Source: Aplectana chamaeleonis (lineage: Eukaryota > Nematoda > Chromadorea > Rhabditida > Cosmocercidae). From it: 64,000 nucleotides of DNA. This document shows, one piece after another, positions 33,432-45,880 of the stretch. Under the pieces are notes generated by a model. That model was not told the DNA's origin. It worked only from the letters and a program-made list of their open reading frames with translations, and made no database searches. The stretch covers positions 1,302,001-1,366,000 of the forward strand of contig JAPDOI010000150.1 of NCBI GenBank assembly GCA_029168955.1, in the 5' to 3' direction. Every line of letters starts with the position of its first letter. Within the stretch, counting starts at the first letter, position 1. The translations under genes and the position numbers were made by a program.

Positions 33432-36225
33432 GTCCCACATAGTTGCTTTGTGCGTCTGCTACGGATAGACAAGGCGGGTTCCTCTGGCCGCCGAAGATTC
33501 ACCGCTCTCTTACTTCTCGCTTAATTCACAAAAATCTGTGGGGGATATTTTAGTTTGGGGCGATGAACACGAATATGAGGTCTGTTTTGTGTGTTTCGGT
33601 CTTTTAAATTAGGTAACATTAGGTAGGACGCCATTTAATCACTGCGACTGGTTTTTCGAGCTCAAAACGTTTTCTGATGTGGACTTAGGCCAAAGTCTTT
33701 CTCAGTTTGTACTATATGTATCATGGGCATTTAAGTTGTGAACTTCACTTTGCGTAACACGCACTAGGCTAAAATGGTTCCATTTATAAGTTAGTGTGGG
33801 CAGAATGAAGTACCTCGCGAGGATGCCTTTGTTACTAGTATTGAATTTTGCGAGTGACTCGTCCTCGAATCAAGATTTCAATATTGGATGCGTTAAAACG
33901 GTCCATGACAGTGGTGGAAGGATATACCTGCCACAAACCTAGAAACCAAAAACGGCTCAATAACCGTGTTCAGCGCGCAACATCACCTCCTTGGAAATGG
34001 TTCATGGCCGCATACTACAATCTGCAGTTTACCCTCTCTAGAAGTTTTTTTTTTGTGATGTCACTCCATTCTTATTTCGTGTTCGCGAAGAGGAAATGCA
34101 CACATAGCCAAGTCTTCTTATGGACGAGCACACAAGCGCACGCGTTTCTAAGCGCAGAAAACACTAGAATATTCTACGACTACAGAAAGCGTAAAGAAGG
34201 ATTGTTCTGGCGCCTCATTCTGACAACTTGTTCCGCATCCAGATGCTGCACTGCGGCTTATAGTGCAGCTAACTGGCTCAAAAGTTAGGTTGCGAGAAAG
34301 GTGGTATGCTCCTTGCTGACCTTCAGTGCGGTCTGGACAAAAAGAAATGCCATTCATAGCAATTATGAGTGCATTCAGATTGCGTCTTCTGGGAACATGA
34401 TGAAGCCGTCTCATTCATGAGTTCTGGAATTAGTGTTTCACTTTCTAGGCATCTTGACAGACGTTTTAGTACTGTTTCCTCTGCTCTAAGCGTTTGCCTT
34501 TAGACCCAATGTCTTGACATTCATATGGTCATCCCGAACCACATGTAGTAGACATGCTTCCAGTCTTATTCAATCTCCATAAAACCACCCCTTTTTTACT
34601 CAATATGTCGTTGCCACTCTTGCTCACACCACACACGCTTTATATGTCGTGGCTTTGTTGGAGGATACAACATTTGGGTGGTTTTTGTACCACAATAAAA
34701 CCAAAAAGTCTTGATTCATCTAATACTCAATTAACTTGAAAACCTGGACTTCTCGAGTGTTCAGATTTCTGACTTCGAATTCGAGTAGGTGGTTGCTAGA
34801 TGCTGACCGCTTCAACCGAACGGCAACCTACACAGCAGTCATCAGAAGTTATATGGATATTGCACGCTCTGTGGTGCTGACCCCACCCCTCTATTTATAA
34901 TAGTCACATGCCTCATGATCGGAAATAACTATTGGATGGAAATCGAGAGCTGGTCTGACAGAAGTGCTTCTTCACAACTGCGATATCGCCCCATTGAAAC
35001 AGTAAGGGTCTCACATTCTCACACGAATCTCCACTCAGTGCGTAAAGACTTCCCGATTATGATGTCACCGTCAGGACGACAACAGAGGGTCGAAACGCAT
35101 CCTTGACTTCCGTCAGGCTGCTATAGGAGGCTCGACTCTCTTCCAGTTGCTGTCGGGGCGACTGTGGTGCCGCCGTGCCTGGTCATGGGATAAACTGGCA
35201 TAAAAGGCGCCTCGTCACACACAGATGGGCACCTTCCAAGGCCAGCCTTGGAAGGTGACTTATTTTTAGGGTCACACTCTGTAGAACAACTTGCGGCAGC
35301 TTGGGGTGGGGGGAGGGAGTTCCACCATAGCCCGCGATTAGGAGTTGATCCTCATTGCTGATCATGCCGGGATACTCTTCTTGTTGCGGTCTGTGGCAGG
35401 ATCAACCTTCTTGCCCGCAGGCTGCGAAAAGTATTATTATCTCGTGGGAGACCTCTGCCGTTTGAGTTAGCTATTGAAAAATCAAAAAAGTCCGTCCGGA
35501 CAGCAGCCATGCCTGTGAATGCAACCAGGTATCGTTCCGAGCGAAGCCGCTGCCGCCCTGGCAGCAACCGTGTTTGCCCGAATAGATGGCTGATTCCTGG
35601 TTGGAACGGAGAAACAGCTCGAGTTTCATTTCGGGCCCGGTCTAAGCAGCAGTTTGCCTCTAAGTTAGCACGAACCTGCATTTGTCACCAGAAGCACGTC
35701 TTGCAAATGGAGGCGTCGCACAACAAGAAGGCAATTTTGATCAGAGGTCACAACCATCACATCGTCTTTACCATGGTACACGATTTTTAGAAACACATTC
35801 GTTAAACGTGTCGCAAGCACTCGAGTCGATCTCGAGGTGTGCCCGAAGTCATATCGAGTGTTCTGGCACGCTTTATTCATTTTGCAGACATTGGGACGAC
35901 GTGCTTCGAGAGGAGTATGTCGTTCTATTTATTTTTGTATAATGGGGCTCTTTGCCGACCACCGTAACGAGGCCGGATGGAATGATGGCCGTCCTCACTG
36001 AAATTTTGAAATGCAATGACGAGTTATTGTCACCATCGTTCAGTTATTCGGCTGTTTTTCCTCTCCCTCGAAGCCATTTGGCCTCCATCTCCCCTATGGG
36101 ATTAATGAATGGCTTCCAGAAGAGCTTCCTCAGTCATGATCACTTCTTAGTTTTTTATTTACGTATGTGATTTTCATAGAGCTGCATTCCGTATACGACT
36201 GTCTATGCACTTCTCTCTCTAGTGA
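33432..36225. other. Unassigned
   Basis: A plus frame of 146 codons (33848-34288) and opposing frames around 35350-35790 have no recognised domain. The one structural feature is the hairpin at 35230-35257. Confidence 0.25.
35230..35257. repeat. Perfect 12-bp-stem hairpin
   Basis: CACCTTCCAAGG, a 4-base loop, then CCTTGGAAGGTG. Confidence 0.7.
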
Positions 36226-36808
36226 ATGTTATCCCATGCGAACTCGTTGATGCTAGCGGAGCAGATTCGGGCTTGGAAGAGAGTCTTTACTCCCTTCATC
36301 CTCTCGGCTCAAGAATTCACAGTTGGCTTCACCTCTTGCCCTGCCTGCATTTACCCGATTGTTTTGGAATTCTTTTTGCACTCCTACTACTGTCCAAAAA
36401 TCGAAGTGGCTATAAAACATCTCAATGAGCAAACCTATTGAAGAGGTTTTTGTTTGGCAGAAGGCGTCTTCTCAATTCACTTCATTATGCAGAATATGGA
36501 GAGAGCTGGCACTCGTATGCATTTGCTCACCTAAAATGGTTCTCTCACCCCGATTCTTCCTTTGAATGGCCAACGTTCCTAGTTTTTGTGCTAATCTGCG
36601 CCAGAATTTCCTCCTATATGTCGTTCCTAGACAGTCCGACACCTTGACTCTTGAAGATGTATTAGTCCAGTCCTTCCTAGGTCAATACTCTGAGGAATTT
36701 ATAACATTACCCCGTGATCCTCGACAAAGCCTTATTGTAGATTTGGCTCTTGATCACAAAATGTATGAATCAATTTCCATGTTCTTCGAGCCTAATCAGC
36801 CGAAGTAG
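36226..36808 (+). other. Coding-like frames, unresolved
   Basis: Two consecutive plus-strand frames (36226-36441 and 36566-36808) have balanced amino-acid composition, for example PRDPRQSLIVDLALDHKMYE near the second frame's C-terminus. The second frame reads back through one TGA to about 36440, as a decayed exon might. I recognise no family and no clear splice sites. Possible pseudogene or divergent exons; could be chance. Confidence 0.2.
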
Positions 36809-37061
36809 TTGTTTGTTCTCAGGTCCCCGTCACAATCAGCCAAAAGCCGGAGTGAGCCGTCCTTTCTCGTCCCTAGTGGGTCTGCGCCGTCCTGCGCAGC
36901 CCCTAGCAAGTCTCCTACATGTCAATCCAATATGCAGGCGTATTCGTGCCGGACATCGGACCCATCGAGAGGATTCTTGAACATGTGTGAGCAATGTATC
37001 ACATGCGTATCGACCGGAACGGCCACGTACGGCTTGAACATGCTCAGTCCGGCCACATGAT
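36809..37061. other. Unassigned
   Basis: A plus frame containing QYAGVFVPDIGPIERILEHV, a stop, then MRIDRNGHVRLEHAQSGH looks protein-like, but no family is recognised. Confidence 0.2.
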
Positions 37062-37105
37062 GTTTTCATGAGGTAGATGCTTATAAGCATCTACCTCATG
37101 AAAAC
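37062..37105. repeat. 44-bp perfect palindrome
   Basis: GTTTTCATGAGGTAGATGCT followed by TA and TA, then the exact inverse; no loop. It includes TGAGGTAG and, by symmetry, CTACCTCA, the let-7-family seed and its complement. It lacks the loop and length of a miRNA precursor. Confidence 0.85.
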
Positions 37106-39130
37106 TGACCATAGTCGATTGGTTGACTATGACGGCGGCCTCGGTTTTCATCTGTCCGAAACTCAATCTGCTCTGCAGACGCCTCTTAAACCTTTACAAC
37201 AATGCTCTTCCGATGCTCTTGCGCTTCGGGATGGACTTTAATCCGATCTAGCGATTACCTGCTGTCCATTGTTAGAGCTGCGTCATTAATTCTGGCCCAA
37301 CTCTTCATGGGCCTCGACTAGTCCGTGACGCACTCGCGAATGCGTTGTGTGCGCGGGTTTACTGTTGGAGTGCACGAGAAAATGTGAGTCAACATGTCTT
37401 GCGCAGCTCAGTCATCAGGCTATCCCATGCCGAGCTACCTCATTTCAAAGGCCGCGTACGTGCTCTTGAAGTGTTCAAGAGGGCAACCCTAATGAGGTCA
37501 AGCAGCTTCTACTAGAACGCTCATGCCATTGGAAACGTAAATAATGAGTCAACAATTACCGTCTTTGAGTCATATTGAGCCACTGAATATTAAATACTGT
37601 GACACTCCAATTCAACAGCAACCCGTATTTTCTTTACTTGTATTGAGTTTCTGCGGGTTTTCCAGGACTTCCGCCGCCTAACGGCTTGGCGAAGTGTAGT
37701 TCTATAATATTGATCGTGTCGCGCCGCATCAGTATCATAGAATCGCACATGACCGCGCCGCTTGGTTGCGGAAATATAAACGCCCTCAGGGAAGAAAAAG
37801 GTAATCTGATGTAGCCAGGTAGAACTTTGGTAGGATCCTTAGAAAGTCCCCGGGATCTTGAACTTGCTGCGATCCTGTCATCAACCATTTAGTAGTAGAC
37901 TCGAGGAGCCTAGAATGAGTTTCTCTAAGGGTTAGCAAAGCCGTAAACCTCACTTGAATCCTCCGGGTTGATCCCTCAAACCTCTCCCCCCTACTCTTTA
38001 CCATTAAACAGAGAAAGCCTGATCCTTAGACCTGCCGAGTGGTGGCCCGAGATGCTTCGGCACGGCAGGTTTGCAGCAGGGTCACTGTGAACTCTACGGG
38101 AGCTCTGGCAAATCAGACTAGAATTCGCGATGCGATTATAATGTTGAACAGGCTGTCTCACAGGCTCCGCGACGAGGCCGCGTTGATGATCTGTAGGCGG
38201 TAACACAATCTTATCTCGTTTATATCGAGGCAGTTTTCGTAAAAAAAAGTACCATTTGGCTGATCAACAATAATCGGGCTGCTACACAGTTTTCGCTGTG
38301 CATTGTTCAACGCATAACGCGATCACTAATAATCTCTGCGAATATCATTCCATCTTTTTGCGTCGCAGTGTAGGTCTGAAAATATTCTAACGACTGCAAA
38401 GCGAAGACTTTTTAACGTCTATAGACACAGTCGACAAAAGTCGTCTCAGTCAGTCTTAGCAAGTTCATACAATGGAAACTATTGATCAGACAAACCCTTT
38501 GCAATGAAATCTATATTTCTGCCATTTTCAATAAGACAATACTTATCGGCATTGAAAGCGAAAAGCAAGGCACTTCCCGGAACTGTAACCGACAATTGGT
38601 GGTGGAAGGCGCCAGTCGCCCTCCGATTATTGGCGCAGACTGTAGACCGTAGCCTTTTTTGAATTCTGAACTGGTTGTGAAACATTATCTGTTTTTTTTT
38701 CCAAGCTCTTGGATCCGGGTAGGCGAAATTTTGAGAAGATTTCGAAAATGTCTCAGACTCCCCTTCCTCCAGTGTCGGAATAAGGTTCCAATGTTCCGAT
38801 GTATAAACCTTCTCAATACTTCATTTTGCAAAATTAATTCCGTCGGTGATCCTTATAGGCACCTGAGCGAGTTTCATTTTAGGCCGGCCTCTCTCCATCG
38901 ATGCATCGAGTATCAAACGGCAGTGTCGCCTCTGGCGACAGCCGTCGAAACAGTATGGTCGACGCGTGCGGACGATTCTGTAGCCAGCCGACCAATGGAG
39001 CTCCTGAGGTGGGTCAATTAATGTTTTTTATCCTCGTTTTGTAAATTTTATGCTGAACCGCTGTGACCTTGGCAGCTAAAAAAACATTTCTCTCTGCGAT
39101 GCAGAAAAGTTTTTGACAGGAGTTTGCTAA
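37106..39130. other. Unassigned
   Basis: No gene supported. The minus strand at 37630-38206 has several adjacent frames broken by stops that look like a decayed coding region, with no motif I can name. Confidence 0.25.
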
Positions 39131-39607
39131 TACACTCCGTCGCATAATTGTAGGGACACTTGAGTTTTTGCTCCACTTTTCGCAGCTTTGTAGTTAAACT
39201 ATTATAGTCTAGACCACTTTACCCCTTGATAAAAATGTACTCGCAGACCAACTTTCAGCGAGTTTGGTTGTCTCTGTAAGTTCTACGCTTGATTTCGCTG
39301 AAAACGGTATTTTTTGACCGTCGCATAATTATAGGGACACTGGCATGTTCACAAGAACTATTACTTCGAACTGAAAATTAACAGCGCTATTAGAACATAT
39401 TAATAGTCAATGGATTTCCCGATTCTGAAATGATGCAACAGATGCGATACGGCATAGAAGCAATGCAATTGCTAATCGTTAACTGGGGTCTGCGAGCACA
39501 TTTTCACCAAGGACTCTAAGGGTTCGCACTATAATGGTCGAGCTACAAAGCTGGAAGAAATACAGCGAAAATCGTCAAGTCTCTATAATTATGAGAGGGA
39601 CTGTGTG
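39131..39607. mobile_element. Foldback MITE with CATAATT-GGGACAC-type ends
   Basis: Left TACACTCCGTCGCATAATTG and right inverse ATAATTATGAGAGGGACTGTGT. Pairing continues inward (CGCAGCTTTGTAG and ATGTACTCGCAGACC each have an inverse near 39545 and 39490) for about 130 bp. An extra direct copy of CGTCGCATAATTATAGGGACAC-type sequence lies at 39320. The terminal style recalls Tc1/mariner; no transposase. Confidence 0.55.
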
Positions 39608-40724
39608 GGATTGAATGAAAATACTGGGACACCATCAAATTCGTCTGGAATTTTTGGCGTAGTTGCTACTTCTTTGCTGTCTTTGCTAAAAGAGGTGATT
39701 AGGAGAAGATACTGGTGCAGATCAGTGTCACTGATTCAGCCTAGACCTCATCCAGTAAGATTTGGAATGATGTTTGCGGCAAGTACATCAGGTTTGTAAT
39801 TTTTTATGAGGAAATATATCTTTTTCGGAAAGGATAAAGTTCTGTTCTAGTGTCGATATGTATGCGGTATTTTGTCAGCCTTAGGCTTGACTAAGGCTCT
39901 ACATGATGGTGGCAGGTTCCGATTTCCTGGAAAGGAACCCTAACCCCTGTTGACAAGGTTTCGATTCGCGATCACCCCAGAGTGACTTTGAAGACCAGCG
40001 ATTCGCTCGGTGCTGCTTTCTAAAAGTTGTAGTACAGTCACATCTGATTAGTGCCCTGCTGGTGACTCACATTGCGAAAAAACTGGGCTAAAGCCTATGC
40101 AATGGTGTTCAGCAGTGCTGTTGGAATAGACTATACATGGAGTACCTTTAGAGACAGAAGTCAATTTTGTTATTATTATTTTCAGCTACTGATTGCTCTA
40201 TGCTATGACAATGATCACGGCTGTCTCACTGTTGGCATCGAACGAGGCTCTTCGCTTGGTGAAAAAACCAGACCTACCGGTAGGAGTTTTGGTCCAACGA
40301 AACAATTTCCAGAATTTATTATGTGATTAGGAATGAACAACGTACATTGGAAATGCGTCAAAACCAGGATTAAACTTCAAGTAAACTCTAACTTTTGAAA
40401 TTAGTTACATATGTGCTCTCCCAAAGTGTGACCGTTGTCTGTCGCAACAACAGTATGCTTTCTTTTCAGCGAATTGACTACTTTTCTTGTACGGTGCACA
40501 TCCATGCCCCAGCTTGATGAGGGTTGGATGAACGAACACACAAATTCAGGAGAAGCTACAAAGAATTTTTCAAATATTAATCATCATTTTTTTCAGATAC
40601 ATTTATCAAAATTGTTGTCCTGGGTGAGTTCGGTAATGAGTTATGGCGTCAGAAAACCGAATTGGTGAAGGCTTGCTCGGAACCGCAATACGATTATTCT
40701 GCTAGTATACAGGTGAAGAATACA
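39608..40724. other. Unassigned
   Basis: No supported feature. Confidence 0.3.
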
Positions 40725-40880
40725 GTAGAATACAGTAGGCATGGATCGCCCGGATACTTTACGTTCCTTGTTGTGCGTTGGCGCTAACTCGGCGTTTGTA
40801 CAAGGTGCATATGCGCATTAAAGTAGTCCCAACGCACAATGAAGAACGCAAGGCACCTGTCATCGCGAAGGTACCTGTCA
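40725..40880. mobile_element. Palindromic MITE (family C-like), decayed
   Basis: GTTGTGCGTTGGCGCTAACTC and an inverse CCCAACGCACAATGAAGAACGC; the outer GGCATGGATCGCC piece matches family C. Confidence 0.5.
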
Positions 40881-41033
40881 TTGTATTGATTGTGGATATC
40901 ATTCGCGTTTGTGGTGTTTTGAAATACTTTTCTAGTCAAAATTATAAACTGTAAAGATCACAAAAATAGAGAAAAAGGACTTTCTGCGGACGAAAATCTC
41001 ATGACTAATCTACCAACTTCCCTCTTTTCGAAA

Positions 41034-41184
41034 TACATGTAACGTCGGCATGGATCCTGAAGAGACTTCGCGTTCCTTGGCGCTAACTCGGTGCCATATG
41101 CTATAACTTAGGTGCACCGAGTTCGCGCCAACCTCCAATGGAGAACGCGAAGTCTCTTCAGTGTTCATGCCGATGTTACTCGTA
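41034..41184. mobile_element. Palindromic MITE (family C), copy 2
   Basis: 151 bp: TACATGTAACGTCGGCATGG at the left, CATGCCGATGTTACTCGTA at the right. Inner arms GAAGAGACTTCGCGTTC and GAACGCGAAGTCTCTTC. The centre is the same as 24458-24618. Confidence 0.85.
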
Positions 41185-41212
41185 TAATGCAGGCCTCTTT
41201 TTAGGAGTCCTA

Positions 41213-41667
41213 TTAAAGGCAGTGTTCACGATAAATTTAGCTTCCGATATCTCCACGGCTTACGAAAGTCTGGTGCCCTATATAGCAAGGAATGCTTGAA
41301 AAGGACACGAAAGACGCGTTTTTGAGCCAAAATAGGCCCTCCCTTGTTTACGTTGATTTTTGATCGTGGAGGAATTGACCGCTAGAAGGATGATACCTAT
41401 CAGTGCAATGAAGCGATCACCTCACTTATCAGCACTTCCTTGACTTGATCATTCCTGTAATCTGAGTCTTCATTTGTTCATTCCGAGGGGGCGGATCTGG
41501 AGCACCAGGCGTGTCTGGGGCACTAAAACGCTTGTTTGCAGCAGTTATTTTGCCGCTTCTGGCTGGTTTTCTACCGTTCCTTCGACACTGGGAGCCTAGG
41601 ATCCTTCTCGTCTATCATTTCACTGTGGAAGGCCAACGAGGATGATCATCGTGAACGCTGCCTCTAA
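41213..41667. mobile_element. TTAAAGGC-type MITE (A1), copy matching 48037-48492
   Basis: TTAAAGGCAGTGTTCACGAT to ATCGTGAACGCTGCCTCTAA, 455 bp. It is collinear and over 90% identical by eye with 48037-48492, indicating recent amplification of this pair. Confidence 0.85.
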
Positions 41668-42158
41668 AGGTGTACATAAAATAGCGGTGTACTCATAATG
41701 AAAAATTAGGTAAACGCGCTTCTTTCCATCCTGTGTGCAATAGCGCTCTCTGTCTATTATTTCCCACAGCCGATTGATTCTGCCATCATTACATGCCGTA
41801 TAGAAGTAGTTCGCCACATTGTTCTTGATTATTGCGACTTTACTTAACCCTAAATAATGCAAACTCATCCTCTTTACGTTCAAGTACATGCTTCAAATAT
41901 GGTGGTTGTTTTCAGTTGCATCGTCCGGACTTGGACGTGTGCACAGTGCGAATTGAAGTTTGGAGCTCTGTTGGTGTATTAAGACGACGACAAGTCCTCG
42001 GATGGCTAGCTCTAGGATTGAACTCCAGCTCGCCAGATGCGCAAGAACACTGGGAACAGATGATCCAGGTCTGATCCTGTTTCGCTTCTTGGATCTTTCA
42101 TCTTTGTCTATGTATTTTGGCGCGGACGGCGTCCTAGCTGCCCACCGTTGATTTCGGC
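41668..42158. other. Unassigned spacer
   Basis: No supported feature. Confidence 0.3.
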
Positions 42159-42627
42159 TTAAAGGCAGCATACACGCTCGTAAACGTGATTGAGATAACT
42201 ACGGAAATAGAATGGTATGGCCCAGAATACAACGCCTACCCATTTTGAAGTGTCAAAAACGACCCACAATGCCGCTACATAAGTTAGAAGTTGGCCCCGC
42301 CCCGTATTTCCACGCCCCCTGTATTTGCCCTTTTCCAGCATCGCAAGGTTGCTGGGTCATATTCACCGTCGGTACTGCTGGTAGATTGCCTAACAAGTGA
42401 ACCACACACGTCACTGACGACTAAGATGGCCCAGCATCCCTGCATTGGAGGAAAAGGGCGAATATAGGGGGCGTGAAAATACAGGGCCGGGTCAACTTCT
42501 AACTCATGTAGCGGCATTGTGGGTCGTTTTTGACACCTCAAAATGCGTAGGCATTATGTTGTAAGCCATACGGCTCGATCTACATTGTTATCCCAACCAC
42601 GTTTACGAGCGTGTATGCTGCCTTTAA
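42159..42627. mobile_element. TTAAAGGC-type foldback MITE (F)
   Basis: TTAAAGGCAGCATACACGCT at the left, the exact inverse at the right, TTAA borders, 469 bp. Inner arms pair (AACGACCCACAATGCCGCTA and TAGCGGCATTGTGGGTCGTT). Deleted relatives lie at 44540-44716 and 26837-26935. Confidence 0.85.
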
Positions 42628-42744
42628 CCTAAAGTCAAGCAAACTTTCAACTTGCTTGGTTCGGTTAGAGATACCATATTTATGAGTACGGATGAGAATT
42701 TTGACTTCTGAACTGAGCTTTTGTATTTATTCTGCACTCTACAT

Positions 42745-43165
42745 GCGTCCAGTATTTCTCTTCCCATACTTTGATCACACTTTCTATTTCCGTGACTTCA
42801 TCCTTCCCTACCTATCGGTCTATTTTTTCCTCTCGCTTTCGCCCTCTGCGAACCTCTTTCTCTTTCTCCATCTGTCCTCAATTTTATCTTTGTCCTTGTT
42901 TCTTTCGCTGTTTCCTCGCTATCTCCTGCTGCTCCAACTATGTATTCTTTATACCTTTTCTCTTTCTGTTACCTCTTTCTCGCTTGTCATATCAGCTCAC
43001 CCTTGCTCCATACGGGCAGCTCACCCCTTTCTCTCTCTACCTCTTCCTCTCGCTCACTCATACCGTTCACCTTTTTCACATTCAAAACCTCTGTTCTTCC
43101 AATTGTGCTGTTCCTCATCGTCTTTGCTCAACTTCTTCTTGGAAGTATTCCTCATAAACAGTCTA
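42745..43165. repeat. Pyrimidine-rich low-complexity tract
   Basis: C/T-biased plus strand (TTTCTCTTTCTCCATC and similar). Overlapping Leu/Phe/Ser frames of 76-167 codons are compositional. Confidence 0.65.
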
Positions 43166-43734
43166 GGTAACAGTTTTTTTAAATATATTCCGTGATCTGC
43201 TTTGTTCCAAAGTGAATCAATCTTTCAGGGTACTGGTATCACCGTCACGAAATGGCATCAAGTGCTGCCACCTGAATGATATATTTATGCAAGACAGGTT
43301 TCGCAAGAAGCATATAATGTGACATATTTTTGGTCGTTGTAATTGCATTTTGTTTGCTAAACATGTACTTATATAACAAGATGCGTGCCTAATGTCTGTT
43401 TTATAATACATACGCAGATATGTAGACCGTATAACATCCAACTACCAGAGGTCAGCTTTCAGCAGTGCCTCGCGTAGTCTGAAATCTAAGTCCTAGTACA
43501 CAATAAATATATAGTCTCGTTCACCAGACGAGACTGCAGATCTAAGGATCAGAGTTGAGAAGAACTGCGACTTCGAGCGTCAAACCGAGGTCCGCCTAAA
43601 TCTAAAGCCGCATCGATGCCTGCACGTGTCGCACAAGCGAATTGCTGTTAGCCATGCTAATCATACCAAATAAAATGTACTTTTCTGCTAGAGGCTTATT
43701 TTACGAGTTTCCAAACTTCAACTTTTTTTGTTTA
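43166..43734. other. Unassigned spacer
   Basis: No supported feature. Confidence 0.3.
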
Positions 43735-44055
43735 AAGCTTTCCTTCGGGCGGGGGGGGGAGTTGAGGGCAAAACTCGACTTTCGACGATTTCCGGTATTC
43801 TTGGGTAGATATGGCCCAAATTGTTACCTTGGGGGTTATTTGGAGTGCTGAGCAGGGATCTGAGATCAGCTTATTGATTTCTGACAGCTTACTGTAGATT
43901 ACGGTGGGTGTACGGTAGTCTGCTCAAATTCGCAGATTTCAGTCAACATTTTCAGGCTGGGGTTATTCGGCGGGCTGAATACAAATTTGTTGCCCATATG
44001 CCGATTTTCAGATTATTAAGGTAGACTTTGCCCCCTAAATGGTATGGTACTTACC
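43735..44055. repeat. Dispersed repeat shared with 23200-23820
   Basis: Contains GGGCAAAACTCGACTTTCG, GGTTATTTGGAGTGCT and TAAATGGTATGGTACTTACC, in the same order as the copy near 23.4-23.8 kb. A weaker relative lies near 46185-46290. Confidence 0.5.
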
Positions 44056-44060
44056 TTCTG

Positions 44061-44543
44061 TTAAAGGCACAGTCCAACGTCAGAATCGCACTACTTTTTT
44101 TGCCTATTCTCGGAACGGTCTCACGCTGATTCCGATGATGTCTCTGAAATCGCTCAAGACCCACTAGGAACGGATTTGTGGCCCCTCAAAAATTGAGATA
44201 AGGAAGCATGGTGTACGAGTTGTCCGAGGCTCGTAACCTCCGTCATTTGCAACCGATCTATGCGAGCTGACCCGAATAAAGAGAGAGGCTGATAATGAAG
44301 GGAAGAACGGGGTTACTGGTCGGAAACCATCGCTCATGCCGCCGCTGTTGAGCTCGAAAGATCGTAAAAGGGGCGTGCCAAAGTGGCTTCCTGGTATGGG
44401 CACCCCAGGGTGGCTTCCCCCTATATCTCGCTTATTCGTAGGAATTGAGAGGTCGCATTTGGCAGGGGCTATAGAGAGTGGGTGAACTTCACAATTATGT
44501 GGAAATCTCAGATTTGGTCCATGAGCTTGGACTGTGCCTTTAA
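44061..44543. mobile_element. TTAAAGGC-type MITE (A3)
   Basis: TTAAAGGCACAGTCCAACGT to TTGGACTGTGCCTTTAA, 483 bp. The last TTAA is shared with the next element. Confidence 0.8.
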
Positions 44544-44716
44544 AGACAGCATACACGCTCGTAAACTTGATTGAGATAACTACTTGAATCGAACCGTATG
44601 GCTTACAACATAACGCTTACGCATTTTGGAGTGTCAAAAACGACCCATGTAGCGGCATTGTGGGTCGTTTTTGATACTTAAAAATGCGTAGGCGTTGTAA
44701 TCTGGGCCATAACATA
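44540..44716. mobile_element. Internally deleted and truncated F MITE
   Basis: Left end AAAGACAGCATACACGCTCG is intact. The two inner arms are fused (CAAAAACGACCCATG, TAGCGGCATTGTGGGTCG) and the right terminus is lost after about 44716. Confidence 0.7.
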
Positions 44717-45639
44717 CCTTTACCTTGCCGCCAGGCTGTGAAAAACGCCCGTAACTTTTTCAGAGTGATTCTAGGCAACGCGAAAGGGCACTTTACGTTT
44801 GGAATTGGTTCTAGAGAAGTAAATTTCATTTGGAATGTTCAGTATGGTTCATTTGTCAGTCGACGGAAATTCTGTCGATCACTATTGTTCGCCACTCGCC
44901 CATATTCAATCACGCATACTTTTCATTCGGTCCTTTGCATTTTGTCGGTTGACATCTTTTACAGCATGAATTTTGTGACATTTTTCCGCTATGTAGTATA
45001 AAACAGACCAGTAGTGCAATCCCGTATAGTTATGATTACTCCCCTGTTGAACGTTCTTATTACACATTTTATTTTTTCGCAGGCGTGAAGCCATTTCATT
45101 CTCGTTGATACCCAATAGCACCTCACTGAATGATCAGGCCCTTGAGCTATGGGTCCATAGCGCTGAAATATTACTAATGCTTCTAATAATAATAATGCTA
45201 CATGCATATTTTTAGATGAGTTACTGTATAAAATTTTCTATGTATAAAGGCGTTGTATTTTTATTTGTTTCTGTTTCCTTTCTGGTTTGGTTATTAGTTT
45301 GGGGAGCCAACCACGATTCCAGAACCGAAGCAAGGTCTGTCTTCATGTGGTCTAGTGGTAGGTCCTCCAAGCCGGTGCCGTGGTTTTTCTTGCAACTTGC
45401 TTCTTAGCTGTTCGCTGCTCCCATTCGCTTCCGTAGTGGGGAGTTTCCGTTGTTTTCCTTCGCTGGGGATCATTTTCAGAGAAGCTTCGTTCTGTCGCAA
45501 AATGCAGCAGATCGCGTATTGAGATCAGTACATTTGAGTGATGTATGTGACATATTATGTAATGGTATGCACAGATAAATATTTATGTATTTGCCTACAA
45601 CTCGTATTAGGCTTCAGGCAGAGGGTTTGCAATTAAATG
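44717..45639. other. Unassigned
   Basis: No supported gene. A short TAATAATAA run lies near 45186. Confidence 0.3.
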
Positions 45640-45880
45640 AGCTTCCATAGACGACAAAATCTCTTGGACCCGTCCTTCAAATGTCCCTACTCTTTGTTAA
45701 AAAATAGAAAGCTTGTCATGTCATATCTTGAGAGGAACTCTAACATTCCTCTGAATCAGCACGGATTTATTCCCGGTAAATCTATGGATTAAATCTTCTG
45801 GAACATATCAGTGACGGGACCGAGTATATATGTTTAGCGGGGCTGTGATTTAGTGTATTTTGACCTGTACAACTAGGGAA
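45640..45880 (+). pseudogene. CR1-like reverse transcriptase remnant
   Basis: The plus-strand translation gives YLERNSNIPLNQHGFIPGKS, then a stop in place of the next codons, LLEHISDG and CDLVYFDL. These align with HLEKNSIIPCNQHGFVAGKS, LLECINDW and CDIIYFDF of the CR1 copy at 51402-53345. It covers only the palm-entry region (RT motif A) and has stops and frame breaks. It is a diverged copy on the opposite strand. Confidence 0.65.

Noticed and set aside
33848..34288. 146-codon plus-strand frame as a gene
   Set aside because: No recognised domain, no splice or conservation evidence.
37062..37105. let-7-family miRNA precursor
   Set aside because: The hairpin has no loop, is too short for a precursor, and the seed occurs on both strands only because the sequence is a palindrome.
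42692..43195. 167-codon hydrophobic frame
   Set aside because: Compositional, within a C/T-rich tract; parallel frames are equally hydrophobic.
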